Below, piece after piece: positions 6,846 through 12,667 of a stretch of DNA of 13,331 nt (within the stretch, counting starts at the first letter, position 1; each line of letters begins with the position of its first letter). Made by a program: the position numbers and the translations under genes. Location: assembly GCA_938082915.1 (NCBI GenBank), contig CALKCG010000196.1, forward strand, positions 1-13,331, read 5' to 3'. The notes beneath the pieces are model-generated. The model had not been told where the DNA came from, made no database searches, and worked only from the letters and a program-made list of their open reading frames with translations. The stretch comes from an uncultured archaeon. Its GTDB lineage: Archaea; Thermoproteota; CALKCG01; B24.

Positions 6846-8042
6846 CTGAGCAATGTCTAATTTCACGCGGTTTTTACAAGCCTTCAGTAGAAATGTTAAT
6901 GCTGTAATCTGAGTTAAAACTACGAAAAGCAATATCGCAATTAGAGGAATATTAAGGTCTATTATTAAACCGTAAATTCCACCGCTTATTAAGAAGCCAA
7001 ACCCATAGGCTGTGTTAAAAACTCCATAAGCAGTCCCTCTCAGGGGAAGAGGTGTAAATTCTGAAACCGCTGCGCGGTACGTTGATTCCTGTACTCCAAG
7101 AACGATTCCGAAGAATACGGAGGCTATTATTAAAGCCGTTAAATCAGCGTCAATCATGGTGAATAGAGGTGGAAATATTGAAAGTACGAAGGGTAGCGTT
7201 AAAATTCTAATACCAGACTTATCGTATAAGTATCCTGAGAGTAGAGCGGCTGGCGCATCAACCCCTTGTATTAAAAGATAGATTAGAGGAACCATCCACT
7301 GTTGCCGTTCCGGTTGGAGAATTGTCGAGGCTCTGTACAATATTAATGATGCTGGGATTAGTCCGATGGTGTTTAATACAACTGCTAATGTGTAAATGTA
7401 GAAAGGTCCTCCGAGAACTCTATCCTTTACAATTGCCCTCTTCGGCTCAACCGCCATTCTAGAGCCTATTTTCCAGTATGTGAAGACTAAAGCTGCAAGA
7501 AGCATTGTAAATGGTATTATGAGAAAGTTAAAAGTCCACCTGTAGTTGTTGCTACTATACAGCATTAAAGTAGCTACTATGAACGGTCCCATGACTGCGC
7601 CGACTTGATCCAGAAATTCATGTATTCCAAATGCTTTACCAGCTCCAATGCCTCTGCTTACGATGGATAGGATCGTATCCCTAGATGGAGATCTACACGC
7701 CTTTCCCAATCTTTCAAGTAAGACTAGAATTGCAGCTATTTCCCAGCTGTTTGTAAACCCTAGAAGTGGTATTGAAACGATTAACCCGTAGCCTAGGAAC
7801 ATGAAAGCCCAATAGGCGCGGGTAGTATCAGCTAGAAATCCGCTGAGCAATCTCACAGCGTATCCTAGAAACTCTCCAAGACCACTGATAAGTCCCACGA
7901 TGAAGGCAGTAGCACCTAGAAACTTAAGGTAATCCGGTATTAGACCGCGTGAACCCTCATAGACGATGTCACCCATTAAGCTTACGACTCCAAGGAGTAG
8001 AATGCTGACGTATATGCTTTTAAACTCGGAAGCATATTTCAT
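6831..8042 (-). CDS. Major facilitator superfamily transporter
   Basis: Integral membrane secondary transporter of 403 residues with the length and hydrophobic pattern of a 12-helix MFS protein. The MFS motif A region after helix 2 reads GFLADTTRAYW (68-78). After helix 4 comes ERLGKACRSPSRD (110-122), a charged loop typical of a subgroup of archaeal and bacterial exporters. A central basic loop (about 195-210) separates the two halves, and the second half has a motif-A counterpart in GYLYDKSGIR. The substrate cannot be told from sequence. The ATG at 8042 lacks a clear Shine-Dalgarno sequence. It stands alone, with about 100 bases to coaD downstream and a decayed gene upstream. Confidence 0.88.
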   Translation of the reverse strand: MKYASEFKSIYVSILLLGVVSLMGDIVYEGSRGLIPDYLKFLGATAFIVGLISGLGEFLGYAVRLLSGFLADTTRAYWAFMFLGYGLIVSIPLLGFTNSWEIAAILVLLERLGKACRSPSRDTILSIVSRGIGAGKAFGIHEFLDQVGAVMGPFIVATLMLYSSNNYRWTFNFLIIPFTMLLAALVFTYWKIGSRMAVEPKRAIVKDRVLGGPFYIYTLAVVLNTIGLIPASLILYRASTILQPERQQWMVPLIYLLIQGVDAPAALLSGYLYDKSGIRILTLPFVLSIFPPLFTMIDADLTALIIASVFFGIVLGVQESTYRAAVSEFTPLPLRGTAYGVFNTAYGFGFLISGGIYGLIIDLNIPLIAILLFVVLTQITALTFLLKACKNRVKLDIAQHQLD

Positions 8043-8145
8043 AGTAGACCACTGTTTTAAGCTAGAGTATCATGTGCTGTAATCATATTAAGTTTAACGT
8101 TTCTAACAGAAAGTGTCTGGAATTTTTTAGCTGGTCGCAATCAGC

Positions 8146-8363
8146 TTATGTTTTAATAGGCTGCTCAAATACGGCGAGTTTTACTTTGTTTTTATGCTTT
8201 CCATAAAGGCGTCTGATTAGCTTCTCATGATTCTCAAAACTTTTCTGCAAAACTCACATTTGAAAAACGATGTCACTATCAAAAAGTGAAGGATGTTATT
8301 AGCCTGTTATTCTCCGTTATGGCTTGCAATCCCTTGATGCCACCTAGCCCAATGTTTGCTCAT
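8146..8363 (-). pseudogene. Decayed C2H2 zinc-finger protein gene
   Basis: The start is intact: ATG at 8363 follows a perfect AGGTGA five bases upstream. The frame reads 18 codons, beginning MSKHWARWHQG, then meets TAA (8309-8307). It continues in the same frame into FKCEFCRKV, and one missing base in a T run near 8236-8240 shifts the rest, ENHEKLIRRLYGKHKNK, before a final TAA at 8148-8146. Joined together the finger is C-x2-C-x3-F-x5-L-x2-R-x4-H. The expected first histidine is R (CGC), one transition from CAC. The three lesions (stop, frameshift, lost ligand) all lie on an otherwise good zinc-finger pattern, so I read it as a dead gene for a small DNA- or RNA-binding protein. The upstream 35 codons might be a separate small peptide. 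Confidence 0.55.
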
Positions 8364-8704
8364 ATTTTTCACCTAACTGGTATAACGATACATTGTTAAT
8401 TAGTAACCTTAATATTCTGTAAGTCGTCTAAGCTAGATCAATGCTCAAACTCATGTGTCGTAATGTTTTGGGCATCTATTTTCCCAGTTAAAAGGTTGCA
8501 AGAGTCTTCTCCAGAATGATCTACTCTTGAGAATAGGTTTTACAAGCACGTTGTTGTCCAAGCATACGTTAAATCCCGCTCATAAGCGTGAGAGGAAAAA
8601 CCAGCGGAACTCCTACCAGATAAGGATAACAGTGAATCCCAATCCAGAGGATGGCTATCAGACAGGGCTGGGAAGAGCCTATTTAAAAAGAAGGATAACT
8701 CAAG
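8364..8704. other. Intergenic stretch, no convincing gene
   Basis: Upstream of the zinc-finger relic (8364-8520) the DNA is AT-rich and broken in all frames. From about 8570 to 8700 it is richer in GC and contains small stems such as ATCC-AGA-GGAT. A plus-strand frame is open across it from 8464, but it runs on into the antisense of the next gene, and I recognise no protein or RNA family in it. It may be another decayed gene. Confidence 0.4.
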
Positions 8705-8965
8705 TTAAAGCCCCTTGTAGACTATGTCTCTTTCTCTCACGCGCTGCATCGCTTTCAAGCCTATGCTTTGCCCGGCTTCTACCCTCTGCACGTTTTTATG
8801 CTCTATTTGCATGGATTCTGCGACCTGCTCGAAATCTGTTGTGGAACCCTTGATGATTATACGGTCTCCAACGGCTGATGGAGCATTAAGCTCGACCACA
8901 GCCACGCCAATTTTGGTAAAATAGTGGGTTACACGTCCAACCTCTACAGGGCCCTCTTCAGTCAA
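8705..8965 (-). CDS. Translation elongation factor-like protein (EF-Tu domain 2-like)
   Basis: A stand-alone beta-barrel of 86 residues resembling domain 2 of translational GTPases, with no GTPase domain. It shows the family pattern VGRVTHYFTKIGVAVVEL, then VGDRIIIKG, TTDFEQVAESMQIEH and a C-terminal VGLK-like VRERDIVYK end. Its cellular role is not established; related domains also occur at the C-terminus of U32 peptidases. An upstream GTG (8992) is in frame, but a full GGAGGTGA (8978-8971) lies five bases before TTG at 8965-8963. This makes TTG the likely start and leaves the extra nine residues untranslated. It is intact, unlike its neighbours, so it is probably a resident gene within the scar region. 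Confidence 0.85.
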   Translation of the reverse strand: MTEEGPVEVGRVTHYFTKIGVAVVELNAPSAVGDRIIIKGSTTDFEQVAESMQIEHKNVQRVEAGQSIGLKAMQRVRERDIVYKGL

Positions 8966-8970
8966 ATAAC

Positions 8971-9129
8971 TCACCTCCAGAGAATAGAACACTGCCTTTC
9001 CATAAAACTTTCAGCCGAGGCATTTCTGGGCGTCTTGACAATTCTGCTCGAAGAAGTCGTTGACCATGTTCTCGTATCTCCGTTGCGTCTTTTAGGCTTG
9101 CCGAAAACTCTGTATGACCTTGGAAACAT
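8971..9129 (-). CDS. Possible small ORF upstream of the EF-like gene
   Basis: An ATG-started frame of 52 codons, rich in Arg, Ser and Thr (it begins MFPRSYRVFGKPKRRNG). It ends in TGA inside the Shine-Dalgarno sequence of the following gene, an arrangement typical of translational coupling. No ribosome binding site or recognisable family supports it, and the opposite strand is also open here. It may be chance. Confidence 0.25.
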   Translation of the reverse strand: MFPRSYRVFGKPKRRNGDTRTWSTTSSSRIVKTPRNASAESFMERQCSILWR

Positions 9130-9217
9130 CAAGTTTAAGAGGATACGAAACTTTCAGGAGTAACGTAAGCAGTTACAGCCAACTTAGAAATCTAAGGATT
9201 TAAAGACCTCTTTTGCA

Positions 9218-9456
9218 ACTTTGAGGGCATTGGAAGATGATGATGGAATATGACAGAGCTAAGACGTTTACATGTCGTGAAATTCTCTAGCATGAAACTA
9301 TAAAAAATAGTGATCTATACGCATTTAGATAGCCTTAAAGACGATGAATCTATTTGCAAAGCTGAATGGGCGTTTAAAAACTCAAAGTCTAGTAGAAGCG
9401 GGATTTAAATATTATGCGGTGTTGAAGGGGCTAAGCTCTTTAAAAAACGCAAATAA
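9218..9456 (+). pseudogene. Tyrosine recombinase (integrase) relic, C-terminal part
   Basis: Pieces of an archaeal tyrosine recombinase catalytic end can be read in order across several frames. TLR is followed by one extra G (9227) and then HWKMMMEYDRAK, the box holding the second catalytic arginine. Next come REIL, a TAG where the conserved glycine of L-G-H belongs, and HETIKNS. After a shift comes LIYTHLDSLKDDESICK, which carries the tyrosine nucleophile (TAT 9316-9318). After another shift comes LVEAGFKYY, and back in the first frame VEGAKLFKKRK and TAA at 9454-9456. Short similar traces (QLRNLRI, from about 9179) may extend it upstream. At least three frameshifts and one stop show that it is dead. 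It points at the 3' end of the tRNA-Ser gene 40 bases away, a classic integration site. Confidence 0.75.
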
Positions 9457-9495
9457 GTTCTTGACTCTGGAGCTCATCACTAATGATGTTAAAAG

Positions 9496-9584
9496 CGCCG
9501 GGGGTGGGATTTGAACCCACGAGGGCCCGAAGGGCCCACAGGCTCTCAAGGCCTGCGCGTTTGTCCTAGCTCCGCAACCCCGGC
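9496..9584 (-). tRNA. tRNA-Ser (anticodon UGA)
   Basis: A complete class II tRNA of 89 bases. The acceptor stem is GCCGGGG (9584-9578) paired with CCCCGGC (9503-9497), and the discriminator base is G, as for serine. The D stem is GCG/CGC. The anticodon stem CAGGC/GCCTG encloses the loop CTTGAGA, giving UGA. A long variable arm GGGCCC-TTC-GGGCCC and a T arm GTGGG-TTCAAAT-CCCAC complete it. CCA is not encoded and there is no intron. The 5' end directly touches the stop codon of the ribbon-helix-helix gene, so the tRNA must be read from a promoter within or before that gene, or be processed from its transcript. Confidence 0.95.
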
Positions 9585-9803
9585 TTAAATTTTAAAAAAG
9601 AAGCCAGAATTTAGGTTTTTCTCCTCTCCATTAGGGTATACCCCGGGGTTAACCCTAAGCCATGACTCAAGGAGCTGGTTTACAGAACGGTAGCCTTCAG
9701 CTTTAGCGATAAGCTCCAGCTTCTTTTTAAGGACTTCGGAAACTATTAGAATGGAATAACCGGGCTTAGGCACTTCACCCACCCCGTAGTTTAAAATCAT
9801 CAT
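9585..9803 (-). CDS. Small ribbon-helix-helix DNA-binding protein
   Basis: A 72-residue protein with the pattern of a MetJ/Arc/CopG-type regulator: a short strand YSILIVSE (16-23), a charged first helix VLKKKLELIAKAEG (24-37), the turn YRS, and a second helix VNQLLESWLR (41-50). A polar tail follows, ending GFFFKI. Such proteins bind DNA as dimers through the N-terminal strand. Two ATGs (9803, 9800) are possible and neither has a Shine-Dalgarno sequence. The TAA stop is immediately followed by the first base of tRNA-Ser. The phased CCATACAA array lies 73-127 bases upstream and could be its operator. Proteins of this kind are common on archaeal plasmids and next to integrases, which fits the relic on the other side of the tRNA. 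A partial C-terminus cannot be ruled out. Confidence 0.6.
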   Translation of the reverse strand: MMILNYGVGEVPKPGYSILIVSEVLKKKLELIAKAEGYRSVNQLLESWLRVNPGVYPNGEEKNLNSGFFFKI

Positions 9804-9875
9804 TTGAAATTATTTAAGTCTAAGGCTCCTTTCTATATCGTGGATTTTTGATAGGGGAGGGGGGCTATTGTTTTT

Positions 9876-9930
9876 CCATACAAGTCCATACAAAATCCAT
9901 ACAACAACCATACAAAAGAGTTCCATACAA
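9876..9930. repeat. Array of five CCATACAA direct repeats
   Basis: The exact 8-mer CCATACAA starts at 9876, 9886, 9897, 9908 and 9923. The steps are 10, 11, 11 and 15 bases, so the first four copies lie on one face of the DNA helix. A G-rich tract (9854-9864) lies to one side. The array lies between two minus-strand genes, upstream of the ribbon-helix-helix gene. This resembles an operator or a plasmid iteron set; which one is not decided by sequence. The gaps are far too short for CRISPR spacers. Confidence 0.85.
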
Positions 9931-10002
9931 GAATCTAGAGGTGCTAGGCACTGTTAAAAGAAATTTTTATGGTTGAATTTAGCTTAAAAATCCATAAACA
10001 CT

Positions 10003-10305
10003 CTATAACGGCTTAATATCCCATGGAAAAATGATAGGGGGTAGGTCGGAATGAGCTTTCGAATATTTAAATAAAAATGAGATCTGATTTATCTCGTTTT
10101 CCAACTTCAAAAAACTAGTTTTATCTCGTCTTCGGCGATTCTTTTTTAAATAAGCCCTGTTTCCTCTTTTCTCAGCCGTTTTTTTTATTGAAACTATCCA
10201 CAGATGGGCAGCTTTATCAAGCCGTATGCCGATGACAACGTTCCATCCATTTTTATGGGAGCGTCTGACGGGTTTACATTCAACTCTCATGATTGTGTAA
10301 AGCAT
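10003..10305 (-). CDS. Hypothetical small basic protein
   Basis: A 100-residue frame not assigned to any family I recognise. It begins MLYTIMRVECKPVRR and includes a hydrophobic strand-like stretch WNVVIGIRL. A strongly basic middle, KKNRRRRDK near residue 54-62, suggests nucleic-acid binding. The end is PPIIFPWDIKPL. In its favour, GAGGT lies four bases before the ATG, it lies upstream of another minus-strand small gene, and it starts 42 bases from the divergent GH36 gene. Against it, the region is AT-rich, where such frames arise by chance, and no homolog is recalled. A second ATG at codon 6 could be the start. Confidence 0.4.
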   Translation of the reverse strand: MLYTIMRVECKPVRRSHKNGWNVVIGIRLDKAAHLWIVSIKKTAEKRGNRAYLKKNRRRRDKTSFLKLENEINQISFLFKYSKAHSDLPPIIFPWDIKPL

Positions 10306-10347
10306 TTTAACCTCTTATCGCTTTAATAGTTTTTTAAGGTGTAGCGT

Positions 10348-12486
10348 TTGAGTGGGCCTATCTTAAACGTTAGAAATATAAGTTTCAGCATAGGGTCTGT
10401 TGCTGTTGCATTTGCCGATAAATCGAAGTCTACCTGTGAATATGAAAGTCTACGTAAAGAAGGTATGTATGAAGTCTATAGGTATAAATGTAGAGATGCG
10501 ATGGTAGATATATACGTGTCATCCGACGGTAAATCGTACATCGTCGGTTTTTCAGCTGCTTCTATGAAAGATCTAGACCCTGAAAGACCACTGGAGGTCG
10601 AACTTTCACTCAGTAAACCATGTAAGGCTTTAGTATTAACTACTCATAAAGATGCTGCCAAATACCATTCAAACGCCTTCGGATACTACAATCAAGTTGC
10701 TATAGGCAAGAAGCCGATGGGTTCTAAACCACCCGATGATCCCGAATACCCCCCTAAGCTAAGTTACATTGAACACGAGGAGTATACCCGCGGCTACCCA
10801 TGCTGGTCGTATCCGATGTTATTTGAAAGCTTCGATCAAATACCGTACTATAGCATTTTTCTACTAGCCGATTGTAGTAGTGAATACCTAGCATTACTCA
10901 CGCTTACAGATAATTGCACTACAACCTACATTGAGCCTGGATTAAAGCTTAGAACCTTTTTAGGTAAAACCGTTAAAAACGTCGAATTAAGCTGGATGGC
11001 GTCGATTAGCATCGATAGCAACCCGTACAATGCCGTAGAAGCCTGTGTTGAATACGCATCGTCACGCGTCCTGTTTAAACCTAGAAGGTTGAAGAGGCGA
11101 CCTAAATTCATAGATAGAATAGGCTGGTGTTCGTGGAACGCCCTATTGACAGACGACTTATCTCATAAGAACGTTGTCGGAATAGTTAAGGGCTTACTGG
11201 ATAAGGGGTTGTGTTTAGGCTGGGTTATGATAGATGATGGATGGCAGGATGAGGTTAAGAAAGAAGGTTGGCCTCGTAGAGTTTTAAGAAGACTTTCTGC
11301 AAATGAAAGATTTCCTGAGGGTTTGAAGGGTGTTGTTGAGAGTCTGAAGAAGCTCGGTGTAGATTTAGTGGGGTTGTGGCATACGATAAATATCCACTGG
11401 AGCGGGTTTGAAAATACCTTGGCTAAAGAGTTGAATGTTGAAAGCTACTTCTCCAAGTTTAATGGAAACTATGTTCCCCCATTTACCTTAAACGAAGCGC
11501 TTGAATTCTATGAAAAATTCTTCTCCTGGGTGAAGATCAACGGATTAGACTTTGTTAAAGTGGACAATCAATGGGTTATTCACGCATTATACGATGGAGA
11601 TTGCTCCGTAGGCAAAGCCTCTAAAAACGTAGAGCTAGCTTTACAAACGGCGGTCTACGCTAAAGACTTGGATATATTGAACTGTATGTGTATGGCTCCT
11701 GAAAACTACAGCAACTTCCTATTTAGTAATGCTATGAGGATCTCTATGGATTATATACCGTTCTGGAAGACCGATGCTAAACTTCACACGCTTTTCAGCG
11801 CGTATAATACTTTACTCTTCAGTCATATAGCGTATCCAGACTACGATATGTTCATGTCATACGACCCATACGCGAAAGTACACGCCGTAGCTAGAGTTTT
11901 CAGCGGCGGCCCCATCTACATAACGGATAGAGAACCTGAGAAAACGGACTTAGACCTGCTTAAACGCTTCGTTTTGCCTGATGGGAGACTGGTTAAAGTA
12001 GACGAACCTGCTCTACCCACGAGGGATGTATTGTTTAGAGACCCATATAATGAGCCTATACTGTTGAAAATCGCTTCAAAATCTAGAGGAAGCATGGCGG
12101 TTGCAATGTTCAATGTAAATAGAAGCAGTGGAAGAATAGAGGATTCTCTAACGCTCGATGTATTACCATTTGTAGTAGAACCCGGAGAATACGTCTACTA
12201 TAGAGTGTTTAGGAACGAATGTGGTTTGCTTAAACCCGGTGAGAAACTGAACGTATCCCTCGGAGAACTCGACGTTGAAGTTGTTACGCTAAATCCGATT
12301 AAAAACGGTATAGCAGTAATAGGGTTAAAAGAGTACATTCTTCCATCAGCTCTCGTAGAAGTCTTGGAAACAGTCGATGGAAGAATTTTCGTTAAAACCG
12401 TAGCCTCAGGTACACTCGCGTACTATGCAAACGGCATGCTCAACGAGTTAAAGGTTGAAAAAGGGTCTATAGTGGAAATAAAGTAA
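10348..12486 (+). CDS. GH36 alpha-galactosidase, raffinose synthase/Sip1 type
   Basis: A glycoside hydrolase of the clan-D GH36 family, cleaving or transferring alpha-galactosyl units of sugars such as raffinose or melibiose. The 712 residues comprise an N-terminal beta-sandwich (about 1-240), a central TIM barrel (about 250-560) and a C-terminal beta domain. The barrel shows GWCSWN (259-264), VMIDDGWQ (293-300) and VGLWHTINIHW. The nucleophile motif KVDNQ has D406, and the likely acid/base D468 lies in RISMDYIPFW. The 62-residue spacing is close to that in the characterised Sulfolobus enzyme of this type. There is no signal peptide, so it acts in the cytoplasm. The start is TTG with AAGGTG six bases upstream. 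No sugar transporter adjoins it, so substrate and direction are open. Confidence 0.88.
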   Translation: MSGPILNVRNISFSIGSVAVAFADKSKSTCEYESLRKEGMYEVYRYKCRDAMVDIYVSSDGKSYIVGFSAASMKDLDPERPLEVELSLSKPCKALVLTTHKDAAKYHSNAFGYYNQVAIGKKPMGSKPPDDPEYPPKLSYIEHEEYTRGYPCWSYPMLFESFDQIPYYSIFLLADCSSEYLALLTLTDNCTTTYIEPGLKLRTFLGKTVKNVELSWMASISIDSNPYNAVEACVEYASSRVLFKPRRLKRRPKFIDRIGWCSWNALLTDDLSHKNVVGIVKGLLDKGLCLGWVMIDDGWQDEVKKEGWPRRVLRRLSANERFPEGLKGVVESLKKLGVDLVGLWHTINIHWSGFENTLAKELNVESYFSKFNGNYVPPFTLNEALEFYEKFFSWVKINGLDFVKVDNQWVIHALYDGDCSVGKASKNVELALQTAVYAKDLDILNCMCMAPENYSNFLFSNAMRISMDYIPFWKTDAKLHTLFSAYNTLLFSHIAYPDYDMFMSYDPYAKVHAVARVFSGGPIYITDREPEKTDLDLLKRFVLPDGRLVKVDEPALPTRDVLFRDPYNEPILLKIASKSRGSMAVAMFNVNRSSGRIEDSLTLDVLPFVVEPGEYVYYRVFRNECGLLKPGEKLNVSLGELDVEVVTLNPIKNGIAVIGLKEYILPSALVEVLETVDGRIFVKTVASGTLAYYANGMLNELKVEKGSIVEIK

Positions 12487-12553
12487 ACACCGCTTCTTAC
12501 GCGTTTCCTCTCCTCTAAAAGCTGAACTCTAAGATTTTCCAAGTGAAAACCTT

Positions 12554-12600
12554 AAGTTGGTTTACGCTTACTTACGGTGGAAACCCAACTTTCCAAGTTG
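12554..12600. repeat. Overlapping inverted repeats after GH36 gene
   Basis: AAGTTGGTTT (12554-12563) is an imperfect inverted copy of AAACCCAACTT (12581-12591). The CAACTT at the end of the latter can instead pair with AAGTTG (12595-12600) across a 3-base loop. The two hairpins exclude each other. Lying between the GH36 stop and the transporter start, they could form a terminator or an operator. Confidence 0.45.
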
Positions 12601-12633
12601 AGACAATTCTTAGGAAGTTTAATCGAGGTTGCA

Positions 12634-12643
12634 TTATTATAAG
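12634..12643 (+). promoter_or_regulatory. TATA box for the TauE/SafE gene
   Basis: TTATTATAAG is centred about 28 bases before the GTG at 12668, the spacing expected for an archaeal promoter with a leaderless or near-leaderless transcript. No clear Shine-Dalgarno sequence precedes the gene. Confidence 0.4.
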
Positions 12644-12667
12644 TACACTCGATTTAGATATTAGGGC

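Noticed and set aside
8540..8700. RNase P or SRP RNA in the GC-richer gap
   Set aside because: The conserved cores of those RNAs (for example GAGGAAAGTCC of RNase P) are absent; only short unrelated stems are seen.
8527..8853. Plus-strand frame of 108 codons
   Set aside because: Its second half is the antisense of the well-supported EF-like gene and its composition changes there. The first half has a pleasing VNPNPEDGYQTGLGRAYLKRR stretch, but no ribosome binding site or family could be named.
8924..9163. Plus-strand frame of 79 codons
   Set aside because: It starts inside the EF-like gene on the other strand, has no ribosome binding site and resembles no family. It is not part of the integrase relic, which uses other frames further on.
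9237..9280. C/D box RNA (ATGATGA at about 9239)
   Set aside because: No D box CTGA at a suitable distance and no D'/C' pair. The bases belong to the integrase relic codons MMMEY.
9338..9515. Plus-strand ORF from ATG 9344 running into the tRNA antisense, as a partitioned integrase N-terminal fragment
   Set aside because: Its readable part (LVEAGFKYY) is the C-terminal region of the integrase relic in one of the shifted frames, not an N-terminus. The final SAGGGI is only tRNA antisense.
9496..9584. Reading the tRNA as Leu (GAG anticodon)
   Set aside because: With a 7-base loop CTTGAGA closed by CAGGC/GCCTG, the anticodon is TGA (Ser). The discriminator G also fits serine; leucine tRNAs carry A.
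9876..9930. CCATACAA array as a small CRISPR
   Set aside because: Repeat units are 8 bases and the gaps 2-7 bases; CRISPR needs repeats and spacers of roughly 25-40 bases each. No cas gene is near.
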